Assembly (NCBI GenBank): GCA_032718475.1
Contig: JAUCBJ010000545.1
Coordinates: forward strand, 1 to 27,835
Direction of reading: 5' to 3'
Length of the DNA: 27,835 bases
Origin: Nemertoderma westbladi
Lineage: Eukaryota; Xenacoelomorpha; Nemertodermatida; Nemertodermatidae
Part shown: piece after piece, positions 17,938 to 27,835 of the stretch
Layout: the number at the start of each line of letters is the position of its first letter
Numbering within the stretch: the first letter of the stretch is position 1
The notes under the pieces: model-generated
Database searches by the model: none
Seen by the model: the letters and a program-made list of their open reading frames with translations, nothing else
Told to the model about the DNA's origin: nothing
Translations under genes and position numbers: made by a program

Positions 17938-17955
17938 CCCCCCCCCCCCCCCCCC
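17938..17955. repeat. Poly-C tract, 18 C
   Basis: Eighteen consecutive cytosines following GTGGGGCATTCG, 130 bases after the G22 tract and complementary to it. The two could pair as an 18-bp G:C stem. Confidence 0.9.
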
Positions 17956-18089
17956 AGTACAGCAGTAGTAATAGGGTTAAATGTCAAGTAATTATTTCGA
18001 ATAATGTATCAAGCCTTTTACTGTTATTTTAATTATCATTCAGCTACAACAAATTATTTGTAATATTATGGGTGTAAAGTAAACGTTGA

Positions 18090-18278
18090 GCAGACACTGG
18101 TGCAGACAGTGATGCAGACAGTGGTTCAGACACTGGTGCAGACAGTGGTGCAGACAGCAGTGCAGTCAGTGATGTAGACAGTGGTGCAGACACTGGTGCA
18201 GACAGTGGTGCAGACAGTGGAGCAGACAGTGGTGCAAACACTGGTGCAGACAGTTGTGCAGACACTGGTGCAGACAGT
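18090..18278. repeat. 12-bp minisatellite, about 16 copies
   Basis: Tandem GCAGACAGTGGT with variants (GCAGACACTGGT, GCAGACAGTGAT, GCAGTCAGTGAT, GCAAACACTGGT). Because 12 is a multiple of 3 it stays open in several frames, giving an APVSAPLS-type repeat on the minus strand. I read that as a by-product. Confidence 0.93.
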
Positions 18279-18290
18279 AAAGGGGCGAGC

Positions 18291-18347
18291 AGGTTAGTAA
18301 AGGAGCAGGATTCAGAGGAGTATTGGGGGAACCAAAACAATAAACGT
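18291..18347 (+). repeat. Dispersed repeat containing AGGAGCAGG (copy 3)
   Basis: AGTAAAGGAGCAGGATTCAG followed by GGAACCAAAACAATAAACG. This is the most diverged of three copies (others near 10371 and 14561). It lies immediately after the 12-bp minisatellite. Confidence 0.5.
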
Positions 18348-18529
18348 TATTGTTTTGCGGGCTAAGAATACCCAAGGGCCAAGAATACTCAATTCCTGAG
18401 ACCTTACTGTAGTTAGTGAATTTATCTCCCCAGCATGAGACAATAACTTAATGAGCTCGTTTTATTATACAGTAATAAGCAGTGGCTCCAGTGCTCCAGT
18501 AAAGGTAAACAAATTAAACACCAAGTTCC

Positions 18530-19728
18530 ATTATTCATAGTATTATTGTACCTATCATTAAAGATAAAACGGTGCTATAGATGAGAAATCAAACTATCGG
18601 CCCGTTGCTATTTCAACAGCAATAAGTATGATATTTGAACGTATTTTATTATCTAGAATGCAGTCTTTCTTAATTTGTAGCGATCACCAATTCTCATATA
18701 AGGCAAATAGCGGTACCGAGCTTTGTGTATATACTCTGAAAGATTGATTATTACTTAGATAATGATTCTCCTATGTATATTTGTTTCTTGGATGCATATA
18801 AAGCATTTGACAGAATAGAGCACGATAAACTTTTTCAGAAATTAATAAATAGGAATGTACCACTCTATTTGGTGCATATTTTAGCCTTTTGGTACCGACA
18901 TCAAACATTACAAGTGCGCTGGGGTGCTACATATTCCAGAACGTTTGCAGTGTTTAATGGCGTGAAGCAAGACGGAATATTATCTGGTTATTTATTTAAT
19001 GTTTACATGGACGACTTATCCCGTAAACTTATAATGGCTAACGTAGGTTGTTCAATTAATGGTCAAAGGATTAATCATACAATGTATGCAGACGACATTG
19101 GTTTAATGTCAAATTCACTTATAGGTTTACAAAAGTTAGTTAATGTGTGTCAGGAATATGCAATTTCACATTCTATATTGTTTAATTTAAAGAAGACTAA
19201 GGTAATGTTTTTGTGCCCGAAATCTTGTAACTTAAGTACAATAGCTCCAATATATTTATACTCAGCGTGTTATTTCTAGAACTGATAAATTTACATATTT
19301 AGGTCATATAATACACGAATCACGTGATGATGATCTTGACATTAAGAAACAAATAGGTAGTATGTACGCCCGTACAAATACGTTGTTTAGAAAATTTAGT
19401 ACCTGTACCGTTGCAGTGAAAGTTCGTTTATTTCTAGCGTTTATAACTCCACTATATTGTAATGCTCTATGGTCACGTAGGAACTATTCATCTGTTGTCT
19501 ATAATCGGTTAAGGGTAGCATACAATATTGCAGCAAGAAAGCTATTTTTCATCTCTGTAGGTTCTAGTATGTCATATTTCTTTGGTTGTAACAATATTCC
19601 GTGCTTCATTCATTTACGTTTCAAATCAATTCAAAGTTTATTTCGTAGGATAAAATGTTCCAGTAATTATATTGTAAATGCTGTATATCGTTACACCGCA
19701 TTGCATAGTTCTGAGTTGTAACACTGTG
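18530..19728 (+). pseudogene. LINE reverse transcriptase fragment, at least three frameshifts
   Basis: This plus-strand relic begins SIIVPIIKDKT near 18542. It changes frame near 18573, reads EKSNYRPVAISTAISMIFER to about 18750, and shifts again into DYYLDNDSPMYICFLDAYKA. From the methionine at 18773, FLDAYKAFDRIEH (residues 5-17) and YADD (105-108) are the catalytic motifs. VKQDGILSGYLF (64-75) has D67 and G72 where such LINEs usually have G and P. A third shift near 19255 leads into FTYLGHIIHESRDDDLDIKK and the frame from 19362. It ends HSSEL at a TAA (19726-19728) that belongs to the first satellite unit. The endonuclease and probably the last few codons are missing. The clade is uncertain, and it differs clearly from the other two LINEs. 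Confidence 0.85.
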
Positions 19729-22700
19729 TACAAATTGGGAATAGTAACCCCAATTGTCTCACACTTTCTCAAGTCACTGGCACTGTCTCGTCGAAAGTTA
19801 TAACCTTTTAACTGGTTCTGTAGGAAGTAACATGAAAAAACGCCGCTTATAGCCTAAAAACACACTACGACGTATTATATTCGAATATAGTTAAATAACT
19901 CTGGAAGCCCTGTGTTTTCTGAGTTGTAACACTGTGTACAAATTGGGAATAGTAACCCCAATTGTCTCACACTTTCTCAAGTCACTGGCACTGTCTCGTC
20001 GAAAGTTATAACCTTTTAACTGGTTCTGTAGGAAGTAACATGAAAAAACGCCGCTTATAGCCTAAAAACACACTACGACGTATTATATTCGAATATAGTT
20101 AAATAACTCTGGAAGCCCTGTGTTTTCTGAGTTGTAACACTGTGTACAAATTGGGAATAGTAACCCCAATTGTCTCACACTTTCTCAAGTCACTGGCACT
20201 GTCTCGTCGAAAGTTATAACCTTTTAACTGGTTCTGTAGGAAGTAACATGAAAAAACGCCGCTTATAGCCTAAAAACACACTACGACGTAATATATTCGA
20301 ATATAGTTAAATAACTCTGGAAGCCCTGTGTTTTCTGAGTTGTAACACTGTGTACAAATTGGGAATAGTAACCCCAATTGTCTCACACTTTCTCAAGTCA
20401 CTGGCACTGTCTCGTCGAAAGTTATAACCTTTTAACTGGTTCTGTAGGAAGTAACATGAAAAAACGCCGCTTATAGCCTAAAAACACACTACGACGTAAT
20501 ATATTCGAATATAGTTAAATAACTCTGGAAGCCCTGTGTTTTCTGAGTTGTAACACTGTGTACAAATTGGGAATAGTAACCCCAATTGTCTCACACTTTC
20601 TCAAGTCACTGGCACTGTCTCGTCGAAAGTTATAACCTTTTAACTGGTTCTGTAGGAAGTAACATGAAAAAACGCCGCTTATAGCCTAAAAACACACTAC
20701 GACGTATTATATTCGAATATAGTTAAATAACTCTGGAAGCCCTGTGTTTTCTGAGTTGTAACACTGTGTACAAATTGGGAATAGTAACCCCAATTGTCTC
20801 ACACTTTCTCAAGTCACTGGCACTGTCTCCTCGAAAGTTATAACCTTTTAACTGGTTCTGTAGGAAGTAACATGAAAAAACGCCGCTTATAGCCTAAAAA
20901 CACACTACGACGTATTATATTCGAATATAGTTAAATAACTCTGGAAGCCCTGTGTTTTCTGAGTTGTAACACTGTGTACAAATTGGGAATAGTAACCCCA
21001 ATTATCTCACACTTTCTCAAGTCACTGGCACTGTCTCGTCGAAAGTTATAACCTTTTAACTGGTTCTGTAGGAAGTAACATGAAAAAACGCCGCTTATAG
21101 CCTAAAAACACACTACGACGTAATATATTCGAATATAGTTAAATAACTCTGGAAGCCCTGTGTTTTCTGAGTTGTAACACTGTGTACAAATTGGGAATAG
21201 TAACCCCAATTGTCTCACACTTTCTCAAGTCACTGGCACTGTCTCGTCGAAAGTTATAACCTTTTAACTGGTTCTGTAGGAAGTAACATGAAAAAACGCC
21301 GCTTATAGCCTAAAAACACACTACGACGTAATATATTCGAATATAGTTAAATAACTCTGGAAGCCCTGTGTTTTCTGAGTTGTAACACTGTGTACAAATT
21401 GGGAATAGTAACCCCAATTGTCTCACACTTTCTCAAGTCACTGGCACTGTCTCGTCGAAAGTTATAACCTTTTAACTGGTTCTGTAGGAAGTAACATGAA
21501 AAAACGCCGCTTATAGCCTAAAAACACACTACGACGTAATATATTCGAATATAGTTAAATAACTCTGGAAGCCCTGCGTTTTCTGAGTTGTAACACTGTG
21601 TACAAATTGGGAATAGTAACCCCAATTGTCTCACACTTTCTCAAGTCACTGGCACTGTCTCGTCGAAAGTTATAACCTTTTAACTGGTTCTGTAGGAAGT
21701 AACATGAAAAAACGCCGCTTATAGCCTAAAAACACACTACGACGTATTATATTCGAATATAGTTAAATAACTCTGGAAGCCCTGTGTTTTCTGAGTTGTA
21801 ACACTGTGTACAAATTGGGAATAGTAACCCCAATTGTCTCACACTTTCTCAAGTCACTGGCACTGTCTCCTCGAAAGTTATAACCTTTTAACTGGTTCTG
21901 TAGGAAGTAACATGAAAAAACGCCGCTTATAGCCTAAAAACACACTACGACGTATTATATTCGAATATAGTTAAATAACTCTGGAAGCCCTGTGTTTTCT
22001 GAGTTGTAACACTGTGTACAAATTGGGAATAGTAACCCCAATTGTCTCACACTTTCTCAAGTCACTGGCACTGTCTCGTCGAAAGTTATAACCTTTTAAC
22101 TGGTTCTGTAGGAAGTAACATGAAAAAACGCCGCTTATAGCCTAAAAACACACTACGACGTAATATATTCGAATATAGTTAAATAACTCTGGAAGCCCTG
22201 TGTTTTCTGAGTTGTAACACTGTGTACAAATTGGGAATAGTAACCCCAATTGTCTCACACTTTCTCAAGTCACTGGCACTGTCTCGTCGAAAGTTATAAC
22301 CTTTTAACTGGTTCTGTAGGAAGTAACATGAAAAAACGCCGCTTATAGCCTAAAAACACACTACGACGTATTATATTCGAATATAGTTAAATAACTCTGG
22401 AAGCCCTGTGTTTTCTGAGTTGTAACACTGTGTACAAATTGGGAATAGTAACCCCAATTGTCTCACACTTTCTCAAGTCACTGGCACTGTCTCGTCGAAA
22501 GTTATAACCTTTTAACTGGTTCTGTAGGAAGTAACATGAAAAAACGCCGCTTATAGCCTAAAAACACACTACGACGTATTATATTCGAATATAGTTAAAT
22601 AACTCTGGAAGCCCTGTGTTTTCTGAGTTGTAACACTGTGTACAAATTGGGAATAGTAACCCCAATTGTCTCACACTTTCTCAAGTCACTGGCACTGTCT

Positions 22701-25700
22701 CGTCGAAAGTTATAACCTTTTAACTGGTTCTGTAGGAAGTAACATGAAAAAACGCCGCTTATAGCCTAAAAACACACTACGACGTATTATATTCGAATAT
22801 AGTTAAATAACTCTGGAAGCCCTGTGTTTTCTGAGTTGTAACACTGTGTACAAATTGGGAATAGTAACCCCAATTATCTCACACTTTCTCAAGTCACTGG
22901 CACTGTCTCCTCGAAAGTTATAACCTTTTAACTGGTTCTGTAGGAAGTAACATGAAAAAACGCCGCTTATAGCCTAAAAACACACTACGACGTATTATAT
23001 TCGAATATAGTTAAATAACTCTGGAAGCCCTGTGTTTTCTGAGTTGTAACACTGTGTACAAATTGGGAATAGTAACCCCAATTGTCTCACACTTTCTCAA
23101 GTCACTGGCACTGTCTCGTCGAAAGTTATAACCTTTTAACTGGTTCTGTAGGAAGTAACATGAAAAAACGCCGCTTATAGCCTAAAAACACACTACGACG
23201 TAATATATTCGAATATAGTTAAATAACTCTGGAAGCCCTGTGTTTTCTGAGTTGTAACACTGTGTACAAATTGGGAATAGTAACCCCAATTGTCTCACAC
23301 TTTCTCAAGTCACTGGCACTGTCTCGTCGAAAGTTATAACCTTTTAACTGGTTCTGTAGGAAGTAACATGAAAAAACGCCGCTTATAGCCTAAAAACACA
23401 CTACGACGTAATATATTCGAATATAGTTAAATAACTCTGGAAGCCCTGTGTTTTCTGAGTTGTAACACTGTGTACAAATTGGGAATAGTAACCCCAATTG
23501 TCTCACACTTTCTCAAGTCACTGGCACTGTCTCGTCGAAAGTTATAACCTTTTAACTGGTTCTGTAGGAAGTAACATGAAAAAACGCCGCTTATAGCCTA
23601 AAAACACACTACGACGTATTATATTCGAATATAGTTAAATAACTCTGGAAGCCCTGTGTTTTCTGAGTTGTAACACTGTGTACAAATTGGGAATAGTAAC
23701 CCCAATTGTCTCACACTTTCTCAAGTCACTGGCACTGTCTCGTCGAAAGTTATAACCTTTTAACTGGTTCTGTAGGAAGTAACATGAAAAAACGCCGCTT
23801 ATAGCCTAAAAACACACTACGACGTATTATATTCGAATATAGTTAAATAACTCTGGAAGCCCTGTGTTTTCTGAGTTGTAACACTGTGTACAAATTGGGA
23901 ATAGTAACCCCAATTGTCTCACACTTTCTCAAGTCACTGGCACTGTCTCCTCGAAAGTTATAACCTTTTAACTGGTTCTGTAGGAAGTAACATGAAAAAA
24001 CGCCGCTTATAGCCTAAAAACACACTACGACGTATTATATTCGAATATAGTTAAATAACTCTGGAAGCCCTGTGTTTTCTGAGTTGTAACACTGTGTACA
24101 AATTGGGAATAGTAACCCCAATTATCTCACACTTTCTCAAGTCACTGGCACTGTCTCGTCGAAAGTTATAACCTTTTAACTGGTTCTGTAGGAAGTAACA
24201 TGAAAAAACGCCGCTTATAGCCTAAAAACACACTACGACGTATTATATTCGAATATAGTTAAATAACTCTGGAAGCCCTGTGTTTTCTGAGTTGTAACAC
24301 TGTGTACAAATTGGGAATAGTAACCCCAATTATCTCACACTTTCTCAAGTCACTGGCACTGTCTCCTCGAAAGTTATAACCTTTTAACTGGTTCTGTAGG
24401 AAGTAACATGAAAAAACGCCGCTTATAGCCTAAAAACACACTACGACGTATTATATTCGAATATAGTTAAATAACTCTGGAAGCCCTGTGTTTTCTGAGT
24501 TGTAACACTGTGTACAAATTGGGAATAGTAACCCCAATTGTCTCACACTTTCTCAAGTCACTGGCACTGTCTCCTCGAAAGTTATAACCTTTTAACTGGT
24601 TCTGTAGGAAGTAACATGAAAAAACGCCGCTTATAGCCTAAAAACACACTACGACGTATTATATTCGAATATAGTTAAATAACTCTGGAAGCCCTGTGTT
24701 TTCTGAGTTGTAACACTGTGTACAAATTGGGAATAGTAACCCCAATTATCTCACACTTTCTCAAGTCACTGGCACTGTCTCCTCGAAAGTTATAACCTTT
24801 TAACTGGTTCTGTAGGAAGTAACATGAAAAAACGCCGCTTATAGCCTAAAAACACACTACGACGTATTATATTCGAATATAGTTAAATAACTCTGGAAGC
24901 CCTGTGTTTTCTGAGTTGTAACACTGTGTACAAATTGGGAATAGTAACCCCAATTGTCTCACACTTTCTCAAGTCACTGGCACTGTCTCGTCGAAAGTTA
25001 TAACCTTTTAACTGGTTCTGTAGGAAGTAACATGAAAAAACGCCGCTTATAGCCTAAAAACACACTACGACGTAATATATTCGAATATAGTTAAATAACT
25101 CTGGAAGCCCTGTGTTTTCTGAGTTGTAACACTGTGTACAAATTGGGAATAGTAACCCCAATTGTCTCACACTTTCTCAAGTCACTGGCACTGTCTCGTC
25201 GAAAGTTATAACCTTTTAACTGGTTCTGTAGGAAGTAACATGAAAAAACGCCGCTTATAGCCTAAAAACACACTACGACGTATTATATTCGAATATAGTT
25301 AAATAACTCTGGAAGCCCTGTGTTTTCTGAGTTGTAACACTGTGTACAAATTGGGAATAGTAACCCCAATTGTCTCACACTTTCTCAAGTCACTGGCACT
25401 GTCTCGTCGAAAGTTATAACCTTTTAACTGGTTCTGTAGGAAGTAACATGAAAAAACGCCGCTTATAGCCTAAAAACACACTACGACGTAATATATTCGA
25501 ATATAGTTAAATAACTCTGGAAGCCCTGTGTTTTCTGAGTTGTAACACTGTGTACAAATTGGGAATAGTAACCCCAATTGTCTCACACTTTCTCAAGTCA
25601 CTGGCACTGTCTCGTCGAAAGTTATAACCTTTTAACTGGTTCTGTAGGAAGTAACATGAAAAAACGCCGCTTATAGCCTAAAAACACACTACGACGTAAT

Positions 25701-27835
25701 ATATTCGAATATAGTTAAATAACTCTGGAAGCCCTGCGTTTTCTGAGTTGTAACACTGTGTACAAATTGGGAATAGTAATCCCAATTGTCTCACACTTTC
25801 TCAAGTCACTGGCACTGTCTCGTCGAAAGTTATAACCTTTTAACTGGTTTTGTAGGAAGTAACATGAAAAAACGCCGCTTATAGCCTAAAAACACACTAC
25901 GACGTATTATATTCGAATATAGTTAAATAACTCTGGAAGCCCTGTGTTTTCTGAGTTGTAACACTGTGTACAAATTGGGAATAGTAACCCCAATTGTCTC
26001 ACACTTTCTCAAGTCACTGGCACTGTCTCCTCGAAAGTTATAACCCTTTTAACTGGTTCTGTAGGAAGTAACATGAAAAAACGCCGCTTATAGCCTAAAA
26101 CCACACTACGACGTATTATATTCGAATATAGTTAAATAACTCTGGAAGCCCTGTGTTTTCTGAGTTGTAACACTGTGTACAAATTGGGAATAGTAACCCC
26201 AATTATCTCACACTTTCTCAAGTCACTGGCACTGTCTCGTCGAAAGTTATAACCTTTTAACTGGTTCTGTAGGAAGTAACATGAAAAAACGCCGCTTATA
26301 GCCTAAAAACACACTACGACGTATTATATTCGAATATAGTTAAATAACTCTGGAAGCCCTGTGTTTTCTGAGTTGTAACACTGTGTACAAATTGGGAATA
26401 GTAACCCCAATTGTCTCACACTTTCTCAAGTCACTGGCACTGTCTCCTCGAAAGTTATAATCTTTTAACTGGTTCTGTAGGAAGTAACATGAAAAAACGC
26501 CGCTTATAGCCTAAAAACACACTACGACGTATTATATTCGAATATAGTTAAATAACTCTGGAAGCCCTGTGTTTTCTGAGTTGTAACACTGTGTACAAAT
26601 TGGGAATAGTAACCCCAATTGTCTCACACTTTTTCAAGTCACTGGCACTGTCTCGTCGAAAGTTATAACCTTTTAACTGGTTCTGTAGGAAGTAACATGA
26701 AAAAACGCCGCTTATAGCCTAAAAACACACTACGACGTAATATATTCGAATATAGTTAAATAACTCTGGAAGCCCTGTGTTTTCTGAGTTGTAACACTGT
26801 GTACAAATTGGGAATAGTAACCCCAATTGTCTCACACTTTCTCAAGTCACTGGCACTGTCTCGTCGAAAGTTATAACCTTTTAACTGGTTCTGTAGGAAG
26901 TAACATGAAAAAACGCCGCTTATAGCCTAAAAACACACTACGACGTATTATATTCGAATATAGTTAAATAACTCTGGAAGCCCTGTGTTTTCTGAGTTGT
27001 AACACTGTGTACAGTAACCCCAATTGTCTCACACTTTCTCAAGTCACTGGCACTGTCTCGTCGAAAGTTATAACCTTTTAACTGGTTCTGTAGGAAGTAA
27101 CATGAAAAAACGCCGCTTATAGCCTAAAAACACACTACGACGTAATATATTCGAATATAGTTAAATAACTCTGGAAGCCCTGTGTTTTCTGAGTTGTAAC
27201 ACTGTGTACAAATTGGGAATAGTAACCCCAATTGTCTCACACTTTCTCAAGTCACTGGCACTGTCTCCTCGAAAGTTATAACCTTTTAACTGGTTCTGTA
27301 GGAAGTAACATGAAAAAACGCCGCTTATAGCCTAAAACCACACTACGACGTATTATATTCGAATATAGTTAAATAACTCTGGAAGCCCTGTGTTTTCTGA
27401 GTTGTAACACTGTGTACAAATTGGGAATAGTAACCCCAATTATCTCACACTTTCTCAAGTCACTGGCACTGTCTCGTCGAAAGTTATAACCTTTTAACTG
27501 GTTCTGTAGGAAGTAACATGAAAAAACGCCGCTTATAGCCTAAAAACACACTACGACGTATTATATTCGAATATAGTTAAATAACTCTGGAAGCCCTGTG
27601 TTTTCTGAGTTGTAACACTGTGTACAAATTGGGAATAGTAACCCCAATTGTCTCACACTTTCTCAAGTCACTGGCACTGTCTCCTCGAAAGTTATAACCT
27701 TTTAACTGGTTCTGTAGGAAGTAACATGAAAAAACGCCGCTTATAGCCTAAAAACACACTACGACGTATTATATTCGAATATAGTTAAATAACTCTGGAA
27801 GCCCTGTGTTTTCTGAGTTGTAACACTGTGTACAA
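19711..27835. repeat. 208-bp satellite array, 39 units plus partial
   Basis: CTGAGTTGTAACACTGTGTA recurs every 208 bases from 19711 to 27813. The total, 8102 bases for 39 units, fits exactly after one 11-base deletion (unit starting about 26992) and one inserted C (unit starting 25951). The array runs off the window, so its true size is unknown. Units are nearly identical, differing at a few recurrent positions: 46 (G/A), 80 (G/C), 165 (T/A) and 203 (T/C). Each unit contains a perfect 14-base palindrome TATATTCGAATATA (166-179) and a stem AATTGGG/CCCAATT (23-29 and 39-45). No frame is coding. A period near 208 is compatible with a nucleosome repeat, as in many satellites. I see no CENP-B box. 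Confidence 0.97.

Noticed and set aside
18044-18340. Minus-strand frame with APVSAPLS repeats resembling a low-complexity secreted protein
   Set aside because: The 12-bp minisatellite keeps any frame open. There is no signal peptide or flanking coding sequence.
19711-27835. Satellite considered as a CRISPR array, rDNA spacer or coding repeat
   Set aside because: There are no unique spacers because the whole 208-bp unit repeats. No rRNA sequence is present, and stops occur in all frames.
1-27835. tRNA genes, LTR pairs, telomeric repeats and bacterial-type promoters
   Set aside because: I looked for cloverleaf motifs, long direct terminal repeats and TTAGGG arrays and saw none. A covariance-model scan would be needed to exclude decayed tRNA-derived SINEs.

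Overview
This is animal (metazoan) nuclear DNA made almost entirely of repeats. I find no intact host gene. The evidence is remnants of three different non-LTR retrotransposons, several non-autonomous DNA transposons with clean target-site duplications (TSDs), AT-rich intergenic sequence, and an 8.1-kb satellite array. Short palindromic words such as TAGGCCTA, GTACCGGTAC and TACTGTACAGTA recur everywhere. I infer a marine invertebrate, but the sequence alone does not fix the phylum.

Layout. 1-395: minisatellite of about 52 bp. 417-2213 (minus): RTE-like LINE fragment, one in-frame stop. 2214-6062: mostly non-coding, with a cysteine-rich broken frame (3571-3897, minus), a GC-richer patch (4301-4941) and a possible last exon with poly(A) signals (near 5070-5258). 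6063-9159: element with long diverged inverted ends (MULE-like), holding a 375-bp Harbinger-like MITE and a hAT-like element that carries a second copy of itself. 9588-12256: 2.67-kb element with termini CAGTCAGGG and 5-bp TSD TCTGG, its ends packed with variants of ACCTCAAATTTGAGGT. 12595-17654: four nested transposons, each boundary supported by a TSD: a CCAGG-ended element (TATGTAGC), a hAT-like element (TCCACTAC), a CR1/L2-like LINE (ATTTT, less certain), and a 1578-bp element with termini CAGTAAGGG and TSD CCTGA. 17786-18278: G22 and C18 tracts and a 12-bp minisatellite. About 18530-19728: a third, frameshifted LINE reverse transcriptase. 19711-27835: 39 complete 208-bp satellite units running off the window end, with traces of a five-unit higher-order repeat.

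There is no pathway or operon. The interest is in transposon archaeology. The best candidate for something little described is the pair of elements at 9588-12256 and 14058-15635. They share CAGTNAGGG termini, 5-bp TSDs and terminal clusters of 13-14 short palindromic sites. The palindrome differs between the two, yet both fit one pattern, roughly ACCYCRAATYGRGGT. No transposase for them is visible here.

All calls come from reading the sequence by eye. Family names rest on motif recognition, and no database search was run.
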